NCBI RefSeq assembly: GCF_009727055.1
Contig: NC_052351.1
Coordinates: 9,668,974-9,732,973 of the forward strand
Reading direction: 5' to 3'
DNA: 64,000 nucleotides
From: Benincasa hispida
Lineage: Eukaryota > Streptophyta > Magnoliopsida > Cucurbitales > Cucurbitaceae
The first letter of the stretch is position 1. Every line of letters begins with the position of its first letter. Positions 24,101 to 35,157 of the stretch are shown piece by piece. The position numbers and the translations under genes were made by a program. Under the pieces are notes generated by a model. It worked only from the letters and a program-made list of their open reading frames with translations, was not told the DNA's origin and made no database searches.

Positions 24101-24415
24101 CATTAGCTGAAACAACCTCACCAGTATGGCAAAGTTTGCCAGGAACTGAATCCTTGGTAAAAAAAAAACTGACATGTTGGTAACACCTAAATCGAGGATC
24201 CAGGCAAAATCATCATTCTCTACCAGATATGTCTCAAAGACCAATAAATCATATTTACTGTATTGTCTCCTCTTTTGGAAAGTAGTGAGATGGAGATCGT
24301 TTACCACGAAATTCGTTTCACACGATTCTTCCCACTGTAAATAATCGGTCATTGTTAAAAGCTTTAAACGGAAATACGAACGAGTTGCTGAAAAGAAAAA
24401 CACATTGACTTGCAT
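21125..24415 (-). pseudogene. Copia pol remnant of element A (protease, integrase, RT, RNase H)
   Basis: Read downward on the minus strand. At 24095-24415 is the protease start, ending near ENDDFAWILDLGVTN; the catalytic box normally D-S-G reads D-L-G. At 23381-23746 is the integrase, with CESCLEDK, LVHSDLCGPM (first Asp) and FIDDYSRFGY (second Asp). At 22820-23305 the C-terminal part begins at MRNRTLLD after the third acidic residue (SEM). At 21989-22369 is RT with MDVKTAFLNGNL, GLKQ and an intact YVDD. RT continues at 21512-21817 (MYAILCTRPEICYAIGIVS) and RNase H follows at 21125-21385 (LYCDNSGVVANLKE, then TKALTT). At least four in-frame stops or frameshifts separate these blocks. No complete polyprotein can be made, yet the RT catalytic core looks unspoiled. 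Confidence 0.9.
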
Positions 24416-27042
24416 TAGGTTTTAAGCAAATACCCGTTGTAAAACAAAACAACATCCAATAAGGTTTTAGCAAAACTAACATAAACCCCATGTGACATCT
24501 AATTTCGCAATAACGTTTCAAAGGTTTAGGATAAAAGCCACTGAAGGGAGGTCAATTATCCTTCTTCTAAATTGAGAAGTTCTCAACCAGTCACTAAAAC
24601 TAGAACAACTCTTGCTCCTATAATGACAAGTCATCATTGATTTGGCCAAGAGATCATTAACTTAATTAACAATCTCCCGAGAGTGTGACCCGCCATTTTA
24701 AGCCCTAGAGGTCCATCCCGAAAGGCCAATTCGAAGGGAAAAAATCCGATTGGGGAAAAACCTAAAGCAACCCTATCCATTTCTAAAGTTCACCTTGATA
24801 TTGACCAACTGAACAAAACCCATCCGAAGGGGGACGCTCTGAAGGCGACACGAGGGTGTACAGAATGATCTCATGGTGTGAACCAACGACAGAGACCATA
24901 GGACGTGTTGACACACACCCTTCACCAACTTACTATAAACACTCTTTCCGTTCACCTTGATATTGACTCATGCAAACACCATCCGAAGAGGGATGCATCC
25001 TAGACACCATGAGGCCAAGCATGAATCTCCGATATGAATATGCTGGGAGAAACGTGAGTGGAATCATAGACATATTTGATACTTCTCTTCCTCCCACTGA
25101 GTATTTTATAACCTAGGGTTTAGCTTACTTAGAAAAAATATGGCTAAGGATTTTAACTAAGTGACTTTTAAGTTTTCTCAAGTGTAACTTTTACCTTAGA
25201 TAGTGAAACAACTTTTGATCATCATCCTTAAACTCTATAACGGAGTCTTTGGCCAAATTGTTGCATGTTTGTTGAAAATTTATCTAATTCACCTTTTCAG
25301 GTAGGTTCCTAGGTAGGGGTGTTACGTTTCCGTCAACTTAGGAACCCCAGCCTAGCCAGAACCCTCCTTAAACAAAGGTCCCTTATAGATAGGTTTACAA
25401 AAAATTTAATCTTTTATTCAATCAATTTAATCCTATTAAACCAATTTTAAAAGATTACTCTAGGTTACTAAACTTTTTAGAACCATTTGAACTCAGGTTT
25501 ATCTGAATCCAATTTTAGAACTCTTTTAAAAAACTTGAGTTCACTCTAAGTCTGCATGCAACTCTGATTTATCGAATTTAGGTCTAATTTCCTTTATAAC
25601 AATTATAAACGGAAACAAACCACAATGCTAAGCTAACACATGCAAGGCATTTATAACACTTATAAATAGCCTAAGTATCATGCTCAATGTATTGTCCATT
25701 CATTTCTACTACTTTTATATAACACTTATACAAAACCGCAATGAAACAAGCAAAACATGCTTCCATTCACCCTTAGACTATAACATTTATAATAAAATGA
25801 TGAGCATGATAATGCTCAATACATGTAAAATATAACTCTTATATTTCATGATGCATGCGCATGCTCTCAAGTAATTTCTTCATGCTCGATTATAAACTTT
25901 ATAATACATGATGCACGAATAATTGCACAAACTAAGGTGAGTTTTTAACTATATGAAAAACACTTTGGCATATAAGAACCATACATCACATGTATAAGCA
26001 ATAAAAGTTGATGAACCGGGTGAAATTTCCTTAAAAACACAAAAGGAAAGTTAACTATTACAAAGACAAGGAGTCTCTGGTTCAAACAGGCGAACCGGGT
26101 ATTGAACCGCTCGGTAAAGCATCGCTTCTCCAACCATCGTGTATTACGCACCCTACAATCGTCTACACGATAAAACAAATTCTTTGTTCTATCGCTTACC
26201 AACGCTCCCAAAGTTAAACGATCGTTTAACATTTACTATACGATTGTATAGAAAAATCCAAATGATCGTTTAGCTATTACTACACGATTGTGTATCTTTA
26301 CTAAGCGATGAAGCCTGAACTACACGATTGCTTAGCGCGCTCCGCACAACGCCCGCCTTCAGCAATTGTCTAAGTAACTACCATGCAGCGAAGCATCATC
26401 GCCTAAGCGATCGCTTAGCTAGCGTCTCCGTATCGTATACGCACGATCGCATAGGTAGTAACTAAGCAATGAAGCTTGCTAACTACATGATCGTCTAGTG
26501 CGTGCCTTCTACTAAACGATGAGCATCGCATGCTCCCACTACGATCGTCTACCTCCAGCGCCTATGCGATCACGCAACCAACACCATGCAATATGGTAAA
26601 CGATTTACCCCATCGCTTAGCAGTAACTAAACGATCGATTAAAAAATACTACACGATCGTCTAGAAAAAAATCTAAATGATCGCTTAGTTAAATCCCAAC
26701 GATCGTTTACCTAAGGCTACATGATCCGACCAACGCTTGGTCTTCTTCTTCGTTGAGATCCGCATCGCCATGCGCTGAAGCTTCATCACGAACGACTTGA
26801 CGAAGTCAAACTTTTTTAATTACAGACTCGATTTCGATGTTAATTTCGCCCAAAAACACAGGAGCCCTTACAATTAACACTTTGTAATAACTAAAGCTTT
26901 AACAAGAAGGTAATTTAAACCCGAAACATTCATCATATTCATCTACAAATGCAGAAAATGGTTAACCACAAATGCAAAAACACACCAAGACTAAAAATTG
27001 CGTTAAATTCGGATCTGTAATTTGGAATATCAGAGAACCTAA
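24416..27042 (-). other. Long leader of element A without recognisable gag
   Basis: Between the primer binding site and the protease there are about 2.6 kb. I could not find the UBN2-type gag core or a CX2CX4HX4C zinc knuckle in any frame. Contents are an AT-rich part with many 'ataacacttataa' phrases (25600-25900), an imperfect direct repeat whose units start GTTCACCTTGATATTGAC (24786 and 24951), and the CGATCG motif array (26090-26760). Either gag was replaced or this is a non-autonomous derivative. Confidence 0.5.
26090..26760. repeat. Interspersed CGATCG(T/C)TTAG motif array
   Basis: At least ten GATCG cores, most inside ACGATCGTTTAG-like or GCGATCGCTTAG-like 12-mers, occur at irregular 20-80 bp spacing in both orientations, along with many near-matches (ACGATTG, GCGATGAAGC). 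Several are perfect palindromes (AAACGATCGTTT near 26217). The same motif recurs in the LTR of the same element at about 27640-27870. The function is unknown. Confidence 0.7.
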
Positions 27043-27055
27043 CTCTGATACCAAT
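27043..27055 (-). other. Primer binding site of element A
   Basis: The minus strand reads ATTGGTATCAGAG directly after the LTR end at 27056. This is the canonical iMet tRNA site of plant copia elements. Confidence 0.88.
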
Positions 27056-29343
27056 TGAAGGAAAACAGATTAGAGATTTCCATGAGCAGCGAAAGAAAGA
27101 TAATTCCAAATCACAATCATGAATGAACATTACATTTATAGTCGACTTTAAACAAACGGTTATACAATTAAAATGCAGAAATTACAGCATGAATAAATCA
27201 AATGAACAAGAGAGAAACTCTACGAACATTGGCAGAAGCGTCTCCATGCTCCGTTGCGCACGAATGCTCGAATAACAGCAACCTCGAATGCTTGATCTAT
27301 ATGACCGCAACATCGTAACGAACACAGGACGAACACTTCGCGCTCGTCCTCAACGATCGCCTTGACCATGAACCCCTCAACAACAGCACGAACACCGCAC
27401 TCGTCTTCAGCGATCGCCTTGGTCACGAACTCTTCTGCAACAGCACGAACGACCTTCACAGCACCACGAATAGCCTCCAAAAAACCTCGATGGTGTCGAG
27501 TTAAGTCTGACACCACCAATAAGGCTACCTTGGTATTCTCGGTGTGATAATCTAGAGGGTGGGCTCTGTTCGAACTTGATGTGAGGCAGATGAAGGAGGA
27601 AACACCGATTGCATACACGACTGGACAAGTGGGAGATGGCGGAGACCTATCGTATAGATCAATGTACAATCGTTTAGATAAAGCTAAGCGGTCGTCTAGC
27701 AAAAGATATGCGCTCGTTTAGCTCGGTCTGTCGCCTACAGACTCTATACGATCGTTTACTTTGGGCAAGCGATCGTCTAACAAAACTATGTGATCGTTTA
27801 GTGAATACTGCATGATCGTTTAGCTCGCCACTGCACGATCATTTAGCTCGCCCAGCCGTCGTTTAGTAAATCCGTATTTACTTGATGACTACCTTGAGAT
27901 CCCTTTTTTCGCCGAGAGAAATCTCAAGATCTTTTGTCAAACTTTTGTAAAATTCCTTTTCAAAATAGGAAACCATCTTCCTTTTAAACTCACGGTTACC
28001 ATGAATCCAGTAACCACCCACTACTTTGGTTATTAAAGAAAATTAATTAATTATTCAATAATTAAAATTATTATAAATATAAATGATAACCAACTTATCA
28101 TACTATATTTATAGCCTATAGTTTTAATATTTCATCTCATGAAACATATAAACCATAGTTCTTTTTCTATTCCATGGTATTTAATGTAAATCTCATTTAC
28201 ATCCATCCTCCACTAGATGTATCTCATACATCGAACCGATTATATCATACATAATCAAAATACCTCTTGTCAATTTGAACATTTCAAATCAACACCAAGA
28301 ACTGATCCTCAACTGAATCCATTGAGCTACCAAGGGGACCTCATCAACCTGTAGCTCAAAGCTCCAACGGTACATGAATAACTGACTAAACAATTTAGTC
28401 ACGGGATCTACCATCCGTTAACTGGCAGGCACTCCACTAAAGACCGACATCTGAACTCTCTTTACCATAAATATATTATGTGTCCATCTTAACCAATGAG
28501 TAGTGCAACAACCCTTCACATATTGCTCGTAAGTACAGCTGGGCCAATAACCGTTATGCCCCTGTAGTTACATCTGTCTCCTTAAGTACCACTGATCCCT
28601 CTAATGAACATAAGTCATAATTCTACTATGACTGAGTCTTCTCTTCCAAAGAGAAGCTGTGGCCACTAAGTTTAAGCCTCGTAATCATCCCTTAAGGGAG
28701 TAATCTCTCTACTTATTCCTGCTTTGGGAAAGTGGTGAATTCCATCTTGTGGATTGAGTTCCCAGCTCCCAGATCAGGCAAGTCCCCAAAAAGGTAGGTA
28801 TGTTGAGTTGGCAATCTGGCCACTCTTACCCATACTAACAAAAAGACCGCTCTCAAAGGCAGGAGTTCTCAAAACACTCAAGGTTGAGGTCGTGTCACTT
28901 ATGGTCGTTTAGGTGAGATGCAAGTCTCTAGTATCAACAATGTTATATACAGAGTCTAGTCATCTTGTGATCCAAGTCTTATATAAACTCTTTGTATAGG
29001 ACACCCCCGCTCGCACGTCTCTACATGAATTGTTAGAATCTACCATTTATAGTAGTTTACAACATTTGCAAACCTCTACAAAACGGACCGTGTCCGTAGT
29101 GTCACCAGGATCAGGTATCTCACCTTAATCCTTATACTACAGACCTATTTAGGTTATCACTTAAGGCATGATTCACTTGTATATCACATATACATGCTTA
29201 AGTTCACATAAGATAACCAAGAAGCATTGTTTATTAGATATGAGTAAATGCCAGAATTAAATAACACTTATTTTATTCATTGAACAATGTGTATCTTTAC
29301 AAAACAATGAGACTCCGGGAGAATTAGGACACCAATCCCAACA
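27056..29343 (-). repeat. Complete 5' LTR of element A (2288 bp)
   Basis: Bounded by TG at 27056 and CA at 29343 on the plus strand. The part at 28080-29130 is clearly related to the B-family LTRs (phrases like GGAGTGCC, AACTCCTGCC, CTTAAGTACC in the same order), so A and B are sister families. The part at 27220-27870 is different. It is GC-richer and holds the CGATCG motif array and a 57-bp tandem duplication. Confidence 0.85.
27326..27448 (-). repeat. 57-bp tandem duplication inside the LTR of element A
   Basis: Two adjacent 57-bp units on the minus strand start GTTCGTGCTGTTG and contain AAGGCGATCG. Because 57 is a multiple of three, a 160-codon frame (27220-27702, minus) stays open across both and encodes VRAV..EFVTKAIAEDE-like repeats. 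The unit count and the GATCG core link it to the motif array. Confidence 0.6.
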
Positions 29344-29826
29344 ATATATATATTAAGATAGTTATTATATATATATATATAATAGTTTTATTTAAATTAA
29401 AATTATTTTAATTTTAATTTTTTTAATTAGTGGGAGTGAAATAAATTCCCTCCCCTAATTTCTCTCAACTCACTACGTGAGTGGTAGGTGTAGTTATGGG
29501 TTGCTCTCTTCTTGACAAAATTGAGAGGTAGAGAATACAGAGAATGATCTCTGCAAAAAAAAAAAAAAAAATGTTTTTCCAGAAAAGAACTCTTACCCTT
29601 TCCTCCCTCCCAATTTTCCGTCTCTTCCAAAAAACTAAGAACCCACAAAACTCCTTAGAGATTCTCTTCCCTACAGAGAATACACGAGATTCTAATTTGT
29701 GGTGGCCAATTAAGGTTTCGAGTACATTGTTATTCTTTGTAATTTTGGAGAAGAGGAATCACAAGAAGAAGATTAGATCTTCAAGAGTTAGTTTTCTATC
29801 TCATCTTCTTTTTCTTAATTGGTGGC
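29344..29826 (+). repeat. B-family LTR, 3' portion (B4)
   Basis: It matches 18220-18700 of B1 in the plus direction, starting directly at the end of element A. It shares GGGAGTGAAATAA, CTCTCAACTCACTACGTGAG and the A-run before TTTTTCCAGAAAAGAAC. It stops at about 29826, before the LTR end. Confidence 0.75.
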
Positions 29827-30480
29827 AAAGTGAAATAGGAAAGGGGCCGAGTTGACTGATGATGAGGGCCTTTTTCTAAAGGCTAAACTCTCATGTGAAG
29901 CTAACATGGCTGGCAACATACAAGTATAGCCAAAGAAAGATGAGGCAAGACAGACGGTTAGAGGCCGCAGTGGGACTACCATAGGAAAGCATGTCCCCTC
30001 ATGCTAACATAGAAAGAGATTCCTGTAACGTAAGAGTCTCTATGTGAATCTCTTCCCGACCAGGCCGAATCGGGCCACCACTTGGGGTGGGAATGGCTCA
30101 GCCCACATGCATCATTTGATGAAAGCACTCCATTCTAGTCGCCTCCTTGAAGTGGTTTGTCAACTACTTCTTCCCTCCCTTAAAACAATGCTCTTTACCA
30201 AAAGCCATTCCTTGGATTGGGGCAACACAACAATGAGTAGTTCGTTCCAGTACTCTACCGTTTTGAGCGTAGGATGCCAGTCAAGATGGAGTTAAAAGCC
30301 AACCTATCCTTTTCTGGGGCTTGCCCCAACATCTAAATCAAATTGTTGGCGGGCTAGAAAAGGAACCAGCCCAGCCTCTTCAAGAAAGCTTTGCGTGGTA
30401 GGTGTTGCCTATTCACTCAGACAATGCTTTGAACACGAAAGTGTATAATTCCACTCCATTCTCCCATGCTATGAAGAAAA
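29827..30480. other. GC-richer segment, possibly organelle-derived
   Basis: Composition changes sharply to near-even GC. Phrases such as GAATCGGGCCACCACTTGGG and GGCTTGCCCCAACATC look like plant mitochondrial intergenic DNA. It has no homology to the neighbouring LTRs and no recognisable domain. A mitochondrial insertion is a guess from composition and style; an unknown host or transposon fragment is equally possible. Confidence 0.3.
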
Positions 30481-30483
30481 TGA

Positions 30484-30566
30484 AAATACACAATTTAATT
30501 TAAAGACATAAAAAAAATACAAAACCTAGTTGAAACAAACTTAATGCAAAATCTAATCTTTTAACC

Positions 30567-30597
<31 letters not shown>

Positions 30598-30975
30598 TTT
30601 TTATCTCCATTCCATCGTTAGACTTTCAATCAAAACAATGATAGATTTTTTCTATATTTTGCAACATAAACTTGAACACAAATTCCAATATTTTAACAAA
30701 AAAATCAAATNTCTACCTTCATACCATCGTTCGACTTTCTACCAAAACAATTTTAGATTTTATATATTTTGAAAAAAATTTGAATAAAAATATGATATTT
30801 TAACTTAAAGGAAAAAAACAAATATTTTTTCTTCATTTCATCGTTGGACATCCTGTCAAAACAATTGTATATTTTTTATATTTTAAAACAAACTTGAACA
30901 CAAAATTTATCTTTTTAAAAAAAAATGAAATATTTTATCTTCGTTACATGGTTAAAATTTATGTCAAAATAATTA
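30484..30975. repeat. Diverged tandem repeat, about 110 bp per unit
   Basis: Four units, starting near 30602, 30712, 30828 and 30934, each begin with a (T)CTTCATTCCATCGTTAGAC-like phrase, followed by CAAAACAAT, a T-rich part and 'aaacttgaacacaaa'. A partial unit precedes them. One unknown base lies at 30711, exactly at a unit border, so unit number may be affected by assembly. Confidence 0.65.
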
Positions 30976-30985
30976 GAGATTTTTT

Positions 30986-31471
30986 GGTTAAAAAAATAAT
31001 TTTAGTCCCTAAACTTTCATAAAAGTAACAATTTAGTCCCTAAACTTTGGTTTGTAAACTTTCAATTTTGTAATAATTTAATCCCTGAACTTTGCTATGT
31101 AATAATTAAGTCCTTATACTTTGAAATTTATAACAATTTGGTCTCTATTGTAGAAATTTATGTTAAAATTTAATGAGATTTCTTGCCAAACTAAACCGAT
31201 AAACTAATTAGAGATTCAATATTTTTATAAAATACAAAGTTTACATTATAAAATAATTAAAATTAACATCAAATTTTGATTAAAAAATTTTATGTTAGCG
31301 ACTAAATTGTTTCAAATTTGAAAATAAGAGAACTAAATTGTTACATACTAAAGTTTAGGGACTAAATTATTAGAAAACTAAAAGTACAGTGACTAAATCG
31401 TTATCAACTAAAGTTTACGGACTAAATTTTTACTTTTATAAAAGTTTAGGAACTAAAAGTGGTTTTTAACC
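30986..31471. repeat. Foldback MITE-like element, copy 3
   Basis: It begins GGTTAAAAAAATAATTTTAG and ends as its near reverse complement (CTAAAAGTGGTTTTTAACC). The motif TTTAGTCCCTAAACTTT recurs several times in the left half, and its reverse complement several times in the right half. It is 486 bp long with no coding capacity. Confidence 0.75.
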
Positions 31472-32705
31472 TTTTCTTTTTGTCATTTACAGTAGAACTA
31501 GGTCTTAACTGAAATTGAGATTCCAATAGTACTTAATATTAATTAAGAGCTTAAGAACTTATTAGAAAATTTTTAAAAGTTCAAAGAAAAAAAATCAAAA
31601 GTTTAAGAAATTTGATACACACTTCTAAAATTAAAGTTTGATAAAATGAATGTCATACCCTAATAATAAGATCTAGACTCAAGTCTCAACGAGGAGAACA
31701 AAAGTTTAAAAAAAAAAATAATAAAAATACAAAAAACTCTAATTTGTGCTATGGACTCAACAAAACAAACACACACACATATACGAATTAACCCTAATTA
31801 CGGTCTAGTTTCAACAAAGAATGAAACAAAAAGAAAATACACAAACCCAATCTAAAGTGTGGTCTATACTAAATGAGAGACATTGAGACCTTCAATTTCA
31901 AAGTAAGGTCTCAATATAAATTTCATATGAAAAATAAATAAATAAATAAAATGATCAAAATTAAATAGACGATACCAATAATAAAAATGTGAAAAGATAG
32001 GAAAAATTAAGAAGAAAGTAAGAAAGGGAATACCAAATGGAGAAAAAGTAAGAAAAGGAATGTGAAAATACCTTGCAAAGAATTCATTAGAGTTTTGTGT
32101 GAGAATCTATATGTAGATGATACTTAATTAAAAAGTGGCAAAAAAATGATGTGGTGGCTAATTATATACTAATTAGGGATAAGGGTAAGGGTTATAATTT
32201 TACAGATGCTAGTAGGGAATCTTGAAAACTGATCGTTTTAAAGAGAATGGATATGTCAGGGATTTTAGAATGCTCGATATCTTTCGATGTTCAACAATTT
32301 TAAAATTACTGCAAAACAAAAGAATCTAGATATAATCTAAGATTACCACAAAATAAACCCTTCCTAGAAATATATATAAAGGAAAATTATTGAATGTGAG
32401 TTCGACATAATATAATTTTCTTGCTACCAACTTTGATGGTAATTTTGGAGAGTTTATTTATTTATTTTTAAGTGATTTTGAACTGATTTGAGATGAAATC
32501 AAATGAAAAAATAGTTATAAATATTAACAAAGGGCCGATTAATTTTATGATTTAAATGATGGATACAATTCTAAAATTTAGGAATATAAATTGATATTTA
32601 TCTAATTAAAATATATATAGATGCTAACAATGTAGTTTAATTTTTGTTTACTAAATTAGCTTATACTTTATTTTTTTTTTAATAAAAAAAACGAATGCTT
32701 CAAAT
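31472..32705. other. Intergenic, AT-rich
   Basis: I see no gene or RNA gene. The sequence is A-rich with short direct duplications, for example GAATACCAAATGGAGAAAAA-like phrases near 32030. Confidence 0.5.
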
Positions 32706-33191
32706 TAGGGTGTTCAAATAATCTGACAACCCGAACAACCTAAACTACCCAACTCAAAATGTAAGAGTTGGGTTGGGTTAGTTTTGTTCTTGGGTGTTGA
32801 ATTTTTTTTAATTTTTATTGGGTTGAATTGAGTTGTAGATTGGCTAAAAAAAAATTTGAATTCACCAAATCCAACTTGAATTTTATATATATTAATAAAA
32901 TACGTATATGTGTATTTCCTCTTTCTTTAAAATTTGATTACTTTGTATTAATTAATTTGTGAATTTTTAATATTTTTCTTTTAAAATTGTTATGATATTT
33001 GTCTTTGTTTAAAATTGGTATTTAGCATTTAAATTTTATGAGATTTTAGTTATTAGTTATGTGTACATATTTTTCATTAAAAATAAAAAATAATTTATAA
33101 CCTGTGAATCCAACCCCGGTTGAATCGAAATTTTCAGATTGAGCTAGAAAATATCCTCAATCCGATCAAACCCAACTCATGTACACCTCTA
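32706..33191. mobile_element. hAT-type MITE, copy 2
   Basis: It starts TAGGGTGTTCAAATAATC and ends GTACACCTCTA; the reversed end starts TAGAGGTGTAC. The flanking 8 bp are CTTCAAAT and CTTAAAAT, agreeing at 7 of 8 positions, as expected for a hAT target duplication. The subterminal regions are rich in GGTTGGGTT on one side and its complement on the other, and the centre is AT-rich. Same family as 12618-13147. Confidence 0.8.
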
Positions 33192-34293
33192 CTTAAAATT
33201 TTCAAAAATTAAGTAATAGCTTTAATTTTAATTACCTAACATGTAGTTCGTGATGTCTTTAGGTAAATAGTGATTATACCATGTAAAGTATGTACAATTT
33301 TTTTAAGATCAACTACTGGGTTTCTCAAATTTATTGGTAAATAAACATGTAATTTAATTTACCCAAATAAATATATCGCAACGATAAAATTAAGTAATAG
33401 AAATTATGATATTGTCTTACCTTACATAAATGCAATGTAATTGGTTTAATTCATGTCGTGTGAAATTATCACAAATCATATCTTAAGAAAGCAATCTAAT
33501 ATGGTTCAAAAAGGACAGGAAGAAAAATAAAAGCAATCTAATAGGAGGCTTAGGTTCATAAAGACCCTACCCTTATTATCATTATTATTTTGACAAAAGG
33601 CCCTCCACTAATTAATTCAAGTATATTAAACTACTTTTTGTGTGTATATATATATATATTTATCAAAAATTCATTAAATTAATATTACTTTTAATTAAAA
33701 AGAATCATTGAAAATTTTACTTGACGAAGATCTTGACAACGACTTCCATAAAAATCCTATCAAATTTGTATGTTTCACTTACTTTATGAATTAGCTATTT
33801 GTTACATACATCATGGTTTAACGTTTTTTTCTTTCCCGCAATATAAGAATAATTCATATATAAATATATATAATTTGTGCAATTTTTGTTATCCAAAACA
33901 TAGACTTATAATATAGTCTTGTCAAGGTACATTGAATTATATAATGAGTGAAAAAATTCAATATTTTGAACTCGATTTAATAAGAACATTGGGGTCAAAT
34001 CAACTTTGTTTGAGTTTTCAAAGTGAAAAATTAATTAAACTAAGTTGAAACTCTTAGTGTGTTGTTTTTCATATGGGTTAGGTTTGGATTTGATGTTAAT
34101 GAGGCTTTGACTAGTCTTCATAAGTTGAAACTTTACTTTCATAAATCTTTACGTTATCTCGGATTTAAATCTACAAATTAATTAAGATTTTTTCCACAAT
34201 AAATATATATTCTCATGAACAACATCATCTTCTACATTTCTAAAAATTATTTGATAATATAACAACATCAAGATTTTTACATGGGTTCCCCAA
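33192..34293. other. Intergenic, AT-rich
   Basis: Nothing supportable apart from a TA-rich microsatellite near 33640-33660. Confidence 0.5.
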
Positions 34294-34548
34294 AAGAATT
34301 TCAAAAAGCTTATCGTTGAATCTGATTGTAGAGAAGTGATCAATCTAATTTTGAAGGAAAATTTGGAAGCTTTCTCATCTTTTTTATACAATTTCTTTTA
34401 CACATATTTTCAAGAAAATAATAATTTAGTTGATCAAATAGCTAAGAATGCTAGAATACAAAGCATTAATGAGACCCGAATGAATGATTACCCATTTTGG
34501 ATACAAAATCCAGTTGTATTGGATATTGTTTCAAATATTGCCCCTTGA
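34294..34548 (+). pseudogene. RNase H-like (RVT_3 type) fragment
   Basis: An open frame runs KEFQKLIVESDCREVINLI, then an aromatic-rich middle, then ENNNLVDQIAKNARI, ending in a stop at 34546-34548. Plant RNase H-like domains of retroelement origin have the pattern (V/I)ESD....V..L at the helix and N..AD.LA near the end; here the latter is NNLVDQIAKNA. The N-terminal half and any start codon are missing. It lies on the opposite strand to the adjacent LINE and is an independent fragment. Confidence 0.6.
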
Positions 34549-35157
34549 GGTTTAATTAAAAAAAAAAATTCTTTCTTAAAAAAATGTATCGTCTTTTAGT
34601 ACAAGAATGATAGGGATGAGGGATCAAACTTTTTTTATTTTTTTATTTTTAGAATAGGTGATATTATTATACAACAAGTGGATCTCACAGTCTGGGATCA
34701 AGGCATCAAAGCAACAAAGTACAAGCAAAGACAGGGCAACAAAACCAAAACAAAGCCAACAGGATAAAACCAGAACAAAACCAACACATAAACGCAAACT
34801 CGCAAACCACCAAGGAGAAAGACAGAGAAAAAAAATCCAAAACCACACAAACTAGAGGCTACAGCAAAACAGAGAATAACGTGAAGTTCAAAAAGAAAAA
34901 ACATCCATACACACACTAGATAAGACCAAGAAGGTCAACCCGCCAGGAAGTAGCATGAGCACGAACTGTAGAGACCATAAGGTGAACCAGAACAGACACC
35001 AACCTCGGTTGACCTCCATGCAGCTGCCGATTACTCTCCTACCAGATGTAGTATATGGAAGCAAATTAGAAAACATGGAACAACTTACTATGCATCCTCT
35101 TACCCGACCCTACTTGACACAACCAACTCAACTTTACATCCCAACCAGTCACCGATG

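Larger units (their letters stand above)
20797..29343 (-). mobile_element. Large Ty1/copia retrotransposon A with 2.29-kb LTR, gag not recognisable
   Basis: It reads on the minus strand. The 5' LTR is 27056-29343, the primer binding site 27043-27055, a leader of about 2.6 kb follows, then protease, integrase, RT and RNase H (24415 down to 21125), the polypurine tract at 21019-21032, and a truncated 3' LTR at 20797-21018. The two LTR parts agree closely over the 222 bp that can be compared. The element is broken by several stops, but large coding blocks remain, so it is younger than the copia element at 3910-8805. It is embedded in B-family LTR sequence on both sides (20640-20790 and 29344-29826). 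Confidence 0.88.
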
